From: Bacteroidota bacterium
GTDB taxonomy: Bacteria; Bacteroidota; Bacteroidia; 2-12-FULL-35-15
Reading direction: 5' to 3'
DNA length: 22,301 nt
Assembly (NCBI GenBank): GCA_016707685.1
Contig: JADJHE010000047.1
Span: forward strand, 1-22,301
Shown here piece after piece: positions 1 to 8,654 of the stretch (positions within the stretch are counted from its first letter, which is position 1; the number at the start of each line of letters is the position of its first letter). The translations under genes were made by a program, and so were the position numbers. The notes under the pieces are model-generated. The model did not search any database, was not told the DNA's origin, and worked only from the letters and a program-made list of their open reading frames with translations.

Positions 1-2737
1 CAGCACCGATTCCCCAGGTTCCGTTTACAGCAAAAACAATTTGATGTGTTCCATTACCAGCTACTGCTGGGTCAAACACGCCTGTAGTAGCATTTACCCC
101 TGGACCGCTCCAAGCACCTGAACTCATTGGCACATTCACAGCTAATTGTTGTGTTCCACCATTTACACAAAACGGACCTGCTGGTGTAACAGTTAATGCG
201 TTGATATTAATAACATCTACTTGAACGCTATCTGTTGAAGAACAACCACCTGCAATATCAGTTACTGTAACTGTATATGTTGTTGTTGTCATTGGTTGTG
301 CAGTTGTATTTTGAATAGTTGCATTGGCTATACTTCCAGTACCTGGGGTCCATAAATAACTGTAGCTAGCAGGATTTGCAGCAACTGCACATGTTTGAAA
401 ACGAACATTTGGACGTTCGAATTGAGAAACAAAAGCATCTGGTAATGGTAATCCACAACCTGGTGAAGGATCTTCATAATCATTTACAACAGAAGCAAAT
501 GTTGTTGTTGTTTTATTTAACACATCAGTATTTGTCCAACTTGCATTATTATAACACATTTCAAAAATCAAATTAGAAATTCCATCCCATTCGTAAACGG
601 TTGTTAAATTGAATGTATTCCAACCCGCAGTTGTTGTGTAGGCTGCTGGACCATAAACTACACTTGTTACTGCTTGAAAAGCAGTACTTGGCAAAGAGGA
701 TAAATTAGTACAACCCATTTTAATTGTGAAATTATTATACGGTTGCGTACTTGCTTTTTGAGCTACGTCCAAAGCAATGGAGGTGATTTTTCCACCCACA
801 AAACCCAATGCATTTAACTCTGCTGCTGTAAACAAAACTTGCATCCTACCATTGTTCCAGAAACCTGTAAATGGAGTTGGATATTGATTTGTAGACAAGG
901 TTCCTGTTCCAACAGTAATAGGAACTGGAGCAGGACAACCACCTGTTGCACTTGGGCCACAAACAGCAGGCACACCATTTCCAAATACAACTCCTAATGA
1001 TGCTGTTCCACCAGCACAAAATGAAGTATCTGCAATAGCTGTAATTGTTGGTGATACAGCAGGAATTACTGAAATGGTAACATTATCTGTTTTAACACAT
1101 CCTTGTGGACTAGTTACAGTAACTGTATAATTATAAGTTCCAGGTGCTGTAATTGTAGCAATAGGATTATCGATAGTTGCATTACTTAAATAAGTAGCAG
1201 GCGACCAGCTATAAGTGTATCCTGCAACATTCGGACTTAAGTTAGCAATGCCTAATTGAATTGGTTGTAATAAACAAGAGCTTGTTCCACTTTGTGTTAC
1301 ATTGTAAGTAAAATTAGGAACCACATTAACAGTTACTGTATCTACGTTATCACAAGTTCCACTTAAATTACTCACTACAGCATAAGTAGTAGTAGCACTT
1401 GGACTTGCAATTGGGTTAGCACATGGATTACATGAAAAATTGCCTGGGTTCATAGGTGGACCAGAAACAACCGACCAGTTAAAAATACTACCACCGTATG
1501 CATTTAATTGTGCTGTTTGTGAGCCACAAATAGTCAAATCAGGATTAACTGTTGTAGCATCCAAAATATTTACATTGTATACAAATGTTTGTATCCCTTG
1601 AACTGGACAAGCACCATCTTGAATGGTAATGGTAAATGTTAAATTTTGACCTTGAGTTCCTGCTGGAGCATTCCAAGCAATGTTTAATGTTAACGGATTT
1701 GTTGAAGCACCAACTTGAGTAATCGTAGCACCAGGTAAAGCCAATTGAATATTTGAAATGTAAGCTAATATATTAGCTGCATCAGGATCGGTATAAGTTG
1801 CATTAAAACTAAAACTATTACCAGCACACATTTCTAATGAATATGGACCTGTTTGGACTGCATTTCCTGTAAATCCACCCATTGTCCCTGCACTAGGATC
1901 AGGTACTTGATTCGGACAATTTTGCACAACAAACTGAATATCGCGCATTACAGATCCAATTAAATTTCCGTTGCTATCGTATTCTTGAACAAGAACGGCA
2001 ACAACAAAGTTTCCTATAGTAGTTGGAGTAAATGTAAGTAGACCTGTGTTAGGGTCAATAAAAATACCTGGGATTGGAGATGTTCCAGAATAAGGAGCGA
2101 TGTATGTACATGGCATTCCGGTATTCTCTAGAGCTGGAGTAATTGAATAGTATAATGAATCACCATCCGTTTCAATAACACCGTAACTATAACTAACGGG
2201 CTGATTTGCGCAAACGTATGGAATAGGTTGAGCAGTAAAAGATGGAGAACTGTTACAAGGTGCAGTTGCACTGTTTAAAGTAGCCTCTACATAACTGTTA
2301 TTTGGGGTTACGTTTGTTACCGCATTGTTACGGCAACAGGTTTGCCAACTCATTGTCCAAGTATCACAAGGAGGAGCTAATGTTACAATCCCCGTGTAAT
2401 TAAATATCCACATCCCAGGCAAAGTACCTCCATTACAAGTACTTTGAGGCAATTGTGCTTGACACAATTGAGAAATTTCAATTCCATTTGTACTTTGCGG
2501 AGAAACATTCACCGTAAGTGTTGCTGTACCACCACAAGTACTAGTAAAATTAACCATTTGAGAAGCACCAGGATTAAAACCGGCACAATCCACAAACAGA
2601 TTTAAATTAATTTCGTATTGATTATTTCCCAAACAATTATAGGTAATTTCACCCCCTGCAATGTGCGAAGCAGAAGCTGACTTTGAGAACAATCCTACAA
2701 AAAGGACAAGCAAAACGAGTAATGATTTTTTAACCAT
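1..2737 (-). CDS. Large secreted Ig-like/adhesin-type surface protein, C-terminus missing
   Basis: The reading frame starts at the ATG at 2737 and stays open for 912 codons to the left edge, so the C-terminus lies outside. Residues 1-24 form a signal peptide (basic MVKK, hydrophobic core, ASA before the mature end). The mature start SHIAGGEITY is typical of Bacteroidota gliding-motility-associated and adhesin-like proteins. Then come a Cys-rich N-terminal beta domain, cadherin/Ig-like modules (for example FIDPNTGLLTFTPTT), and several Ig/PKD-like modules with the signature YSWSPATYL...PGTYNYTVTVTSPQGC. A distinct beta-sandwich-like segment is inserted in the last visible Ig module (about 384-975). 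Composition is rich in Thr, Asn, Ser and Gly. Export by the Sec system followed by T9SS is inferred; the deciding C-terminal domain is not visible. The exact ligand or role is unknown. Confidence 0.85.
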   Translation of the reverse strand, partial: MVKKSLLVLLVLFVGLFSKSASASHIAGGEITYNCLGNNQYEINLNLFVDCAGFNPGASQMVNFTSTCGGTATLTVNVSPQSTNGIEISQLCQAQLPQSTCNGGTLPGMWIFNYTGIVTLAPPCDTWTMSWQTCCRNNAVTNVTPNNSYVEATLNSATAPCNSSPSFTAQPIPYVCANQPVSYSYGVIETDGDSLYYSITPALENTGMPCTYIAPYSGTSPIPGIFIDPNTGLLTFTPTTIGNFVVAVLVQEYDSNGNLIGSVMRDIQFVVQNCPNQVPDPSAGTMGGFTGNAVQTGPYSLEMCAGNSFSFNATYTDPDAANILAYISNIQLALPGATITQVGASTNPLTLNIAWNAPAGTQGQNLTFTITIQDGACPVQGIQTFVYNVNILDATTVNPDLTICGSQTAQLNAYGGSIFNWSVVSGPPMNPGNFSCNPCANPIASPSATTTYAVVSNLSGTCDNVDTVTVNVVPNFTYNVTQSGTSSCLLQPIQLGIANLSPNVAGYTYSWSPATYLSNATIDNPIATITAPGTYNYTVTVTSPQGCVKTDNVTISVIPAVSPTITAIADTSFCAGGTASLGVVFGNGVPAVCGPSATGGCPAPVPITVGTGTLSTNQYPTPFTGFWNNGRMQVLFTAAELNALGFVGGKITSIALDVAQKASTQPYNNFTIKMGCTNLSSLPSTAFQAVTSVVYGPAAYTTTAGWNTFNLTTVYEWDGISNLIFEMCYNNASWTNTDVLNKTTTTFASVVNDYEDPSPGCGLPLPDAFVSQFERPNVRFQTCAVAANPASYSYLWTPGTGSIANATIQNTTAQPMTTTTYTVTVTDIAGGCSSTDSVQVDVININALTVTPAGPFCVNGGTQQLAVNVPMSSGAWSGPGVNATTGVFDPAVAGNGTHQIVFAVNGTWGIGA

Positions 2738-2806
2738 CTTATTTTATTTATAAAAATCAGAAATTATTTAACCTAAAATTAATTAATAATTAAGCACTTA
2801 GCTTTA

Positions 2807-2814
2807 CAAAGTTA
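2807..2814 (-). promoter_or_regulatory. Possible -7 box for the left-edge surface protein
   Basis: Read on the minus strand this is TAACTTTG, a match to the Bacteroidota -7 consensus TAnnTTTG, lying 70 bases before the ATG at 2737. No good TTG is found at the usual 18-20 base distance (the nearest is TTC), so this is a weak call. Confidence 0.35.
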
Positions 2815-2931
2815 ATACAAAATTAGACTTTGCTGAACTCATTTATTAATTATTTATACTATTTGACGCCTTAAAGAACCAAATAGTTGCATCTATTCGG
2901 TACAATACGTGTTTTTACCTAAATTTACCCC

Positions 2932-3717
2932 GTGAACAAACTTTATACGGCATATAAGTATCTGATTTATAGATTTCAATCGGTAGATGAACATGGGGTT
3001 CACTCCCCTTTTGTGTTCAACTTACTTTTGAATGTTATCTATAATAAGGTAAAGTTCTATAATTACATTAAAATTGAAGAACTAAGATCAAAACTACTCG
3101 TATCCAACCAAGAGATAAGCATTACCGATATGGGTGCTGGCTCCACAAAAGGCATAAAAAAAGCAAGAAAAGTGAAAGAAATTGCACTTCACTCAGCCAA
3201 ATCGGCCAAATATGGGCAATTACTCTTTCGATTAGTGAATCATTTTCAACCCAAAACTATTTTAGAACTGGGAACATCTTTAGGAATCAGTACCAGTTAT
3301 TTAGCGAGTGTAAATTCAGAAAGTGAAATTTTTACAATTGAAGGAAGTGAAGAAATTGCAAAAATTGCAAAAAACAATTTTCAAGAGCTGGAACTGACGA
3401 ACATTCGTTCCATCTCAGGAAATTTCGATACGGAACTACCCATTCTTTTGGACCGTATTGACACCCTCGATTTTGTTTTTTTTGACGGCAACCATCGAAA
3501 AGAACCGACATTGCGCTATTTTGAACAATGTTTAAGTAAAGCAACTGAAAAAAGTGTATTTGTTTTTGATGACATTTATTGGAGCAAAGAAATGACAGAA
3601 GCATGGGAGGAAATCAAAAAAAATGCAGCAGTAAGTGTATCCATCGACCTGTTTTTTATTGGAATTGTGTTCTTCCGAAAAGAACAAGCGAAGCAACATT
3701 TTGTTATTAAATTTTAG
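2932..3717 (+). CDS. Class I SAM-dependent O-methyltransferase-like protein
   Basis: 261 residues with a GTG start. The upstream start is supported by the N-terminal motif HGVHSPFVF (residues 21-29), which is conserved in this Bacteroidota methyltransferase family; the next Met is near residue 67 and would remove it. Motif I of the Rossmann fold is TILELGTSLGIST (109-121), with an acidic ribose-binding position in IEGSEE (136-141). FVFFDGNHRK (181-190) and VFDDIYWSKEM (211-221) resemble the metal/substrate region of O-methyltransferases. The substrate is not identifiable. It is first in a likely operon, 33 bases before the ABC ATPase and co-directional with the adenosyltransferase. No convincing promoter was found in the 194-base divergent region upstream. 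Confidence 0.85.
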   Translation: MNKLYTAYKYLIYRFQSVDEHGVHSPFVFNLLLNVIYNKVKFYNYIKIEELRSKLLVSNQEISITDMGAGSTKGIKKARKVKEIALHSAKSAKYGQLLFRLVNHFQPKTILELGTSLGISTSYLASVNSESEIFTIEGSEEIAKIAKNNFQELELTNIRSISGNFDTELPILLDRIDTLDFVFFDGNHRKEPTLRYFEQCLSKATEKSVFVFDDIYWSKEMTEAWEEIKKNAAVSVSIDLFFIGIVFFRKEQAKQHFVIKF

Positions 3718-3750
3718 AAGTGCAAACAATCAAAAGCGTATCTTCGTACT

Positions 3751-4473
3751 ATGCAACCAATCATTCAGCTAACTAACATAGCAAAGTTCTATACTATTGG
3801 AACTGAGACCATACATGCTTTACGCTCCGTTTCATTAGAAATATATAAAAATGAATATGTTGCCTTGATGGGTCCTTCGGGATCAGGAAAATCAACACTT
3901 ATGAATGTATTGGGCTGTTTGGATAGCCCTAGCGGTGGCGAATACACACTCAATGGAAAAGCAGTTGCTCAGATGCTAGACGATGAACTGGCTGAAGTTC
4001 GTAACAAAGAAATTGGATTTGTATTTCAATCTTTCAACCTTTTGCCTCGCTCTACATCACTCGATAATGTTGCACTTCCTCTTGTTTATGCAGGTTTTTC
4101 AAAAGAACAACGTGTGAAACGCGCTACAGAAGTATTGGAACAAGTAGGTTTAGGGGGCAGAATTATGCACAAGCCAAATGAATTGTCGGGTGGACAAAGA
4201 CAACGTGTTGCAATTGCCAGAGCATTGGTAAATAATCCAGCTATTATTTTAGCCGATGAACCAACGGGAAATTTGGACTCCAAAACTTCTGTAGAAATAA
4301 TGGCTCTATTAGAAGAAATTCACAAACAAGGAAATACGATTATTTTAGTAACTCATGAGGAAGACATAGCACAACATGCACATCGTATTGTGAGGTTAAA
4401 AGATGGAATGGTGGAGCGCGATTACAAAAATGATAACATTACAACTGTCAGTAATCGTGTTGTTCACCAATAA
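3751..4473 (+). CDS. ABC transporter ATP-binding protein, LolD/MacB type
   Basis: 240 residues, full length for this class. Walker A is GPSGSGKST (41-49), the Q-loop is FVFQSFNLLP (90-99), the ABC signature is LSGGQRQRVAIARAL (145-159), Walker B is IILADEPTGNLD (165-176) and the H-loop His is in LVTHEED (199-205). The FNLLP segment and the long D-loop region are typical of the family that powers LolCDE lipoprotein release, MacB efflux and FtsE-like exporters. It would act at the cytoplasmic face of the inner membrane with an FtsX/MacB-like permease. No permease gene is adjacent, so the partner and cargo are unknown. It lies between the methyltransferase (33-base gap) and the adenosyltransferase (10-base gap), suggesting co-transcription. 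Confidence 0.92.
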   Translation: MQPIIQLTNIAKFYTIGTETIHALRSVSLEIYKNEYVALMGPSGSGKSTLMNVLGCLDSPSGGEYTLNGKAVAQMLDDELAEVRNKEIGFVFQSFNLLPRSTSLDNVALPLVYAGFSKEQRVKRATEVLEQVGLGGRIMHKPNELSGGQRQRVAIARALVNNPAIILADEPTGNLDSKTSVEIMALLEEIHKQGNTIILVTHEEDIAQHAHRIVRLKDGMVERDYKNDNITTVSNRVVHQ

Positions 4474-4483
4474 AAAATAAAAG

Positions 4484-5038
4484 ATGGCATTTAAAGTATA
4501 TACCAAAACGGGTGATAAGGGCGAAACATCATTGATTGGAGGAACACGCGTTCCAAAGCATCATATACGTATTGAATCATATGGAACAGTAGACGAATTA
4601 AATTCCTACATTGGTTTAATTCGCGACCAAAACATTGATGAGCAATCAAAAACAGTTCTAATCGAAATACAAGACCGATTGTTTACCATTGGGTCTTCGT
4701 TAGCATCGGACCCAGAGAAAAGTAAGATGAAAATTCCTGATTTAAAGGAAGAGGATATTGTTTTCTTAGAAAAGGAAATTGATAAAATGGATGAATTGTT
4801 GCCTGAAATGAAATCCTTTGTTTTGCCTGGCGGCCATACTACTGTATCATTCTGTCATATTGCTCGTTGTGTTTGCAGAAGAGCTGAACGATTAACCATT
4901 CAGCTTTCCGAAAATGATTATGTAAACGAATTGGTGATTAAATACCTTAATCGCTTGAGCGATTACCTTTTTGTTCTTTCCCGAAAACTCTCTCTGGATT
5001 TAAAAGCATCAGAAATCCCCTGGAAACCAAGAATGTAG
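4484..5038 (+). CDS. Cob(I)alamin adenosyltransferase, PduO type
   Basis: 184 residues, a usual length for the family. This enzyme transfers the 5'-deoxyadenosyl group of ATP to cob(I)alamin to make adenosylcobalamin, the cofactor of methylmalonyl-CoA mutase and other mutases. Family motifs are clear: YTKTGDKGETSLIGGTRV (6-23) forms the ATP-binding N-terminal loop, YGTVDELNSYIG (33-44) follows, and the C-terminal helix signature is CHIARCVCRRAERL. The protein should be a cytosolic trimer of five-helix bundles. The ATG is 10 bases after the ABC ATPase stop, supporting one transcript. No cobalamin biosynthesis gene or cobalamin riboswitch is nearby, so salvage of imported corrinoid is the likelier context, which is inference. 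Confidence 0.95.
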   Translation: MAFKVYTKTGDKGETSLIGGTRVPKHHIRIESYGTVDELNSYIGLIRDQNIDEQSKTVLIEIQDRLFTIGSSLASDPEKSKMKIPDLKEEDIVFLEKEIDKMDELLPEMKSFVLPGGHTTVSFCHIARCVCRRAERLTIQLSENDYVNELVIKYLNRLSDYLFVLSRKLSLDLKASEIPWKPRM

Positions 5039-5088
5039 ACTTGTTTATAAATTAATTGAAATACTTCGATAAAAACAAGCTTCAGAAC

Positions 5089-5118
5089 TTTGATTACTGA
5101 AATTAATTTTTACTTTTG
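5089..5118 (+). promoter_or_regulatory. Bacteroidota-type promoter for the DUF2795 gene
   Basis: TTTG at 5089-5092, an 18-base spacer, then TACTTTTG at 5111-5118, which matches TAnnTTTG exactly. Transcription would start near 5124, giving a leader of about 70 bases before the ATG at 5193. Confidence 0.7.
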
Positions 5119-5192
5119 CACGAAAATCAGAAAATCTAACTTAGATGTAACAAGATAAAACTTTTTACGTTTTAAAAATAAAAATAACAATT

Positions 5193-5414
5193 ATGTACTG
5201 GACATTAGAATTAGCAAAACACTTAGAAGATGCGCCTTGGCCCGCAACAAAAGACGAATTGATTGACTTTGCAATTCGCTCTGGTGCACCAATGGAAGTA
5301 ATTGAAAACCTTCAAGAAATTGAAGACGAAGGGGAAACATACGAATCTATCGAAGAGATTTGGCCAGATTACCCAACAAAAGACGATTTCTTCTTTAATG
5401 AAGATGAGTATTAA
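5193..5414 (+). CDS. DUF2795 domain-containing small acidic protein
   Basis: 73 residues, strongly acidic, beginning MYWTLELAKHLEDAPWPATK and containing the family core DELIDFAIRSGAPMEVIENL followed by an acidic tail with EEIWPDYP and ending FFNEDEY. The Bacteroidota version of this DUF2795 protein is short and highly conserved, with this same Trp-Pro-rich start and IWPDYP motif; its biochemical role is not established. It has its own strong-looking promoter upstream (5089-5118) and an intrinsic terminator directly after the stop, so it is probably a single-gene unit. An abundant cytosolic protein is a reasonable guess, but that is inference. Confidence 0.9.
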   Translation: MYWTLELAKHLEDAPWPATKDELIDFAIRSGAPMEVIENLQEIEDEGETYESIEEIWPDYPTKDDFFFNEDEY

Positions 5415-5420
5415 AAACAA

Positions 5421-5443
5421 AAAGCGAGATTTTATCTCGCTTT
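5421..5443. terminator. Bidirectional intrinsic terminator between converging genes
   Basis: Ten-pair stem 5421-5430 / 5434-5443 (AAAGCGAGAT / ATCTCGCTTT) with a TTT loop, T-rich on the plus side and preceded by A-rich sequence that gives T-rich RNA on the minus side. It serves the DUF2795 gene on plus. The TAA stop of the minus-strand membrane protein (5434-5432) lies in the loop and first stem base. Confidence 0.85.
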
Positions 5444-5680
5444 TTTATTTTTATAATATCCTATTAATGCCCAAACAGAAACAATGGTCCAAGTTCCCTC
5501 CAATACGATAAATGGCACATAATTTATAAGTACAGATGCTAAACAAGCAATACCTGCTCCAATAATATTTAGCAATATATATCCCAAACTATCCTTGTGA
5601 AGTTTATTGGTTAGGTTAAGAAAGAATGCAACGAGCAGAATGCTCACACCCGCAAAACCAATCATATCAGATACATTCAT
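5432..5680 (-). CDS. Small integral membrane protein, CBU_0592-like family
   Basis: 82 residues with three predicted hydrophobic segments (about 5-24, 32-51 and 53-73). The pattern DMIGFAGVSILLVAFFLN, then SLGYILLNIIGAGIACLAS, then FIVLEGTWTIVSVWALIGY matches the small CBU_0592-type membrane protein family, whose function is unknown; it resembles half of a drug/metabolite-transporter-like helix bundle. It follows the ZIP transporter with a 14-base gap and ends in the shared terminator, so it is the last gene of the three-gene minus-strand operon. The family call rests on remembered pattern similarity. Confidence 0.75.
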   Translation of the reverse strand: MNVSDMIGFAGVSILLVAFFLNLTNKLHKDSLGYILLNIIGAGIACLASVLINYVPFIVLEGTWTIVSVWALIGYYKNKKAR

Positions 5681-5694
5681 ATCAATGAAATAAG

Positions 5695-6409
5695 TTAGTG
5701 ACCAATGAATGCAATTCCAGCACCCAACAGAATTATTAAAAATTTGATCAGATTGAAACGATGATTTTCACTCGATTCAAAAAGAATAGTAGTAGAAATA
5801 TGAAGAAAAATACCAACAACAACTGCCATGATACGATCAAAATAAATAGAAAAATCACCCACCATTGATTCACCAATCATGTAACTTGTAAAAGCGCCCA
5901 AAGGGGTTACCAATGCAAATATCACTAATGACACAATTGCTGTTTTTTTAGAAATATGTGACTTCAATAACATCGTCATTAAAGCAATGGCAATAGGTAT
6001 ATTGTGTAAAACTAATACCCGCAAATAATGATTGATACGAATCGTTGCTTGGATTTACTAATGGCATTCCTTCTAAAAATGAATGAATGGACAAACCTAA
6101 CATCATGGCCCAAGGAAATGAAGTGTGTTTTCCATGCGTGTGCACATGTATGTGTCCATGCTCAATACCTTCGGTAAAAAATTCGAAAAGTATTTGCATA
6201 AAAAAACCAATCAAAATATACAGACCAATATTCTCGGTTGTAGAAGAATAAATTTCAGGAATCAAGTGAAGCACACTGATTGCAAACAAATAGGCTCCAC
6301 TAAAAGACAATACAAGTTTTAAATTTTTGCCGCTAATGTTTACGAAAAGCACACTTATTCCACTAAGAATAACCGAAAGAAAAAGTGCAACGTATATTTT
6401 AATATCCAT
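5695..6409 (-). pseudogene. ZIP family metal (zinc) transporter, split by a one-base frameshift
   Basis: Two frames join into one ZIP protein of about 237 residues: MDIKIYVALFLS to QSLFAG (from 6409), then VLHNIPIAIALMTML to the TAA at 5695. The joint is near 6012-6017 on the minus strand, where GGTATTAGTTTTACAC has one base more than needed for AGIVLHNIP. ZIP proteins import Zn2+ or other divalent metals through eight membrane helices; the helix IV and V signatures are HSFLEGMPL and HNIPIAIALM, and the variable loop is His-rich (GIEHGHIHVHTHGKH). The ATG abuts the TAA of the upstream methyltransferase (TAAATG), indicating translational coupling. Nothing else is damaged, so a sequencing indel is as likely as true inactivation. 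Confidence 0.85.
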
Positions 6410-7156
6410 TTATGCTGTTTTTTGAGCGATGATAATTAATCGATCAGATGTGTTTTCATCAAAAGCATCTAACTCATAATTACCACGCAAATTTACTATT
6501 TTAAGCTTGTTTACTAAAAAGTATTTTTCAAAATCATCAATTGTCAGCGCTTGAACCTTTTCTTGAAAAACATAATTTTTTCCTTTATCAGCAAATGCAA
6601 TCTCCTTAATAATATACCCACACGATACTTTTTTAGAAATTTTAAAGGTTATTCCTTCTACTTCTTTTATTTCTTCGGCTTTTAAATTGGCAAGTACTTT
6701 TTTTGCATTAAAAAAATCAATAACCACCATCCCCGATGGTTTTAAGCCTTTACAAATAGCATTTATGGTATTCAAATTGTCTCTATCACAATGAAAATAT
6801 CCAAAACTTGTAAAAAGATTAAACACATAATCGTAATAATTAGTTCTAAACAATTGACGCATATCGTGTACATAAAAATGCAAGCTTTCACTTTCATGCA
6901 TTTGAGCTGCTGCAATGCTATTCACTGCAAGATCTAAACCCGTTACATCAAAACCTTTTTTATTCAAATAAATCGAGTGTCTCCCTTTACCGCAAGCTAA
7001 ATCAAGCATACGAACATTAGGAGAAGGATTTAAAAATGTTATTAAATTATCAATGAAAAATTCTGCTTCCTGATAATCTCTATCTTTATACAACAAATGG
7101 TAATAAGGCGAATTAAACCATTCTTCGAACCATAATTGTTGACCTGTATCTTGCAT
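6410..7156 (-). CDS. Class I SAM-dependent methyltransferase
   Basis: 248 residues. The N-terminus LWFEEWFNSPYYHLLYKDRD is a conserved opening of a Bacteroidota methyltransferase group, which supports the ATG at 7156. SAM motif I is MLDLACGKGRHSIYL (50-64), motif II ends with the acidic residue in VTGLDLAVNS (71-80), followed by VHDMRQLF and the post-I region YDYVFNLFTSFGYF. It looks like a Methyltransf_25/11-type cytosolic enzyme; small-molecule or lipid methylation is possible but the substrate cannot be read from the sequence. It is the first gene of the minus operon with the ZIP transporter and the small membrane protein, but no functional link to metal transport is evident. Confidence 0.88.
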   Translation of the reverse strand: MQDTGQQLWFEEWFNSPYYHLLYKDRDYQEAEFFIDNLITFLNPSPNVRMLDLACGKGRHSIYLNKKGFDVTGLDLAVNSIAAAQMHESESLHFYVHDMRQLFRTNYYDYVFNLFTSFGYFHCDRDNLNTINAICKGLKPSGMVVIDFFNAKKVLANLKAEEIKEVEGITFKISKKVSCGYIIKEIAFADKGKNYVFQEKVQALTIDDFEKYFLVNKLKIVNLRGNYELDAFDENTSDRLIIIAQKTA

Positions 7157-7171
7157 TTATTAATTTTTGTG

Positions 7172-7179
7172 CAAAAGTA
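7172..7179 (-). promoter_or_regulatory. Possible -7 box for the minus-strand methyltransferase operon
   Basis: Minus-strand TACTTTTG matches TAnnTTTG. The start of transcription would fall only about 9 bases before the ATG at 7156, so the leader would be very short. No clear TTG lies 18-20 bases upstream. Confidence 0.4.
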
Positions 7180-7200
7180 AGTTAATATTGCTTAATTGTT

Positions 7201-7208
7201 TAAATTTG
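7201..7208 (+). promoter_or_regulatory. Possible -7 box for the membrane SpoIIE phosphatase gene
   Basis: TAAATTTG matches TAnnTTTG, about 19 bases before the preferred ATG at 7227. It faces away from the minus-strand box at 7172-7179, so the two divergent operons would share a compact promoter region. A matching TTG at the usual spacing is absent. Confidence 0.4.
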
Positions 7209-7226
7209 AGTTTGATAAAACTAAAA

Positions 7227-8630
7227 ATGCCAAATAGTTCTAAAAACAATAAACCTACATGGAAAAGTGAATTAAATGCTTCTGCATTTAAATACCATTT
7301 TATTGTTGCATGGGTTGGCATTATCTTTAATCCACTATGGGCAATTGGCGATTACTTTAATGTTCCTAAACATTTTTACGATTTTTTATTTTTTAGACTA
7401 GCTATTTCCCTTGCCACATTGATTGTTTTCTTTTACCGAAAAAAATTAACAGACAGACCACATATCATTGCTTTTGTACCATTTTTAGGAATTGCCATCC
7501 AAAATGCCTACATGTACAGCGTAATGGATGTACACGAGGTTCAAAAACACACATTTGCCTACATCGCTTTATTTATTGGAGCGGGCATGCTTATTTTATG
7601 GCAAATAAAATACTCAATTTGGATTGTTGCTATTTCTGTAGTCTCCAACATCATCTTTTTTAAACTATTAAGTCCAGTCACAGTTGATGAACTATTAACA
7701 AATGGAGGTCTATTAACATTCACCGTTGCTTTATTTACTATTCTATTGATTAACACCAGAACAAATCTTACTAAAAAAGAAATAATTTCTCGCTTAGCAT
7801 TGGCCGAATCTAATAATCAACTAGCCGAAAAGAATGAAATTATTGAAGAAAAAAACAAAGATATCAAAGCGAGTATTACCTACGCACAACGTATTCAACA
7901 AGCAATACTTCCTCCTACCGAACGAATAGAAACTACATTAACCGATTTTTTTATTTACTACAATCCAAAAGACATTGTTAGTGGCGATTTTTACTGGTTT
8001 ACCAGTTTAAAAACAACACCTAAAGAAGGCCAGCAGCAAAAAGATTTAGTTGTCATTTCCGCTGTTGACTGTACTGGCCATGGTGTTCCGGGAGCACTCA
8101 TGAGTATTATCGGAAGTACTATTCTTAACCAAAGCACAACAGAAAAAACAGTGAACTGCCCTGCAGATGCATTTAGTTTTCTGAACAAACAACTTGCTAA
8201 AAATTTAAATTCGATAAAAGATGGCATGGACATGTCACTCTGCTCAATTGATTTTAATGCTTTAGAAATGGAATATGCAGGAGCCAATAATCCTGTTTAC
8301 ATAATTCGAAACAAAGAATTAATTGAATTAAAACCCGATAAAATCGCCATTGGAGCCGATCATGAAAATTACGAATCGAAAGTTTTTACCAACCAAAATA
8401 TTAAACTCCAAAAAGGAGATGCGATTTATTTATTTACAGATGGCTATGCGGATCAATTTGGAGGACCTTTGGGGAAAAAATTCAAATACAAACAATTTCA
8501 AGAATATTTATTAGAGGTACAACAACATTCCATGAGAGAACAGCATCAATTGCTCGAAAAGAAACACGTTGAATGGAAAGGAAACCTTGAACAAGTTGAT
8601 GACATTCTAATCATTGGAATTAAAATTTAG
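7227..8630 (+). CDS. Six-helix membrane SpoIIE/PP2C-type Ser/Thr phosphatase
   Basis: The frame is open from 7167, but the upstream codons need a non-ATG start and overlap the promoter region; the ATG at 7227 gives 467 residues beginning MPNSSKNNKP. Six hydrophobic helices cover about 24-44, 51-70, 79-99, 108-126, 129-148 and 160-177. A coiled coil (about 185-215, NNQLAEKNEIIEEKNKDIKA) links them to a SpoIIE phosphatase domain. Metal-binding acidic motifs are intact: VSGDFYWF (Asp254), VDCTGHGVPGALMS (Asp281), FTDGYADQFGG (Asp405) and QVDDILIIGIKI (Asp458/459). Such proteins dephosphorylate an anti-sigma-antagonist or SiaC-like partner when the sensor domain is stimulated. It is followed 24 bases later by a second SpoIIE gene; SiaB and SiaC homologues lie 4.3 kb downstream. 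Confidence 0.88.
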   Translation: MPNSSKNNKPTWKSELNASAFKYHFIVAWVGIIFNPLWAIGDYFNVPKHFYDFLFFRLAISLATLIVFFYRKKLTDRPHIIAFVPFLGIAIQNAYMYSVMDVHEVQKHTFAYIALFIGAGMLILWQIKYSIWIVAISVVSNIIFFKLLSPVTVDELLTNGGLLTFTVALFTILLINTRTNLTKKEIISRLALAESNNQLAEKNEIIEEKNKDIKASITYAQRIQQAILPPTERIETTLTDFFIYYNPKDIVSGDFYWFTSLKTTPKEGQQQKDLVVISAVDCTGHGVPGALMSIIGSTILNQSTTEKTVNCPADAFSFLNKQLAKNLNSIKDGMDMSLCSIDFNALEMEYAGANNPVYIIRNKELIELKPDKIAIGADHENYESKVFTNQNIKLQKGDAIYLFTDGYADQFGGPLGKKFKYKQFQEYLLEVQQHSMREQHQLLEKKHVEWKGNLEQVDDILIIGIKI

Positions 8631-8654
8631 ATTCTAAAAAGACAAAAAGCATTT

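Noticed and set aside
376..576. 66-residue plus-strand reading frame
   Set aside because: It lies opposite the long continuous minus-strand surface-protein frame and has biased composition; it is a shadow of that gene.
5040..5079. CTTGTTT ... AAACAAG inverted repeat after the adenosyltransferase as a terminator
   Set aside because: Only seven pairs around a 26-base loop and no following T run; not convincing.
7167..7226. Upstream extension of the six-helix phosphatase (20 extra residues)
   Set aside because: It needs a GTG/TTG start, overlaps the divergent promoter boxes, and the ATG at 7227 gives a normal cytosolic N-terminus.
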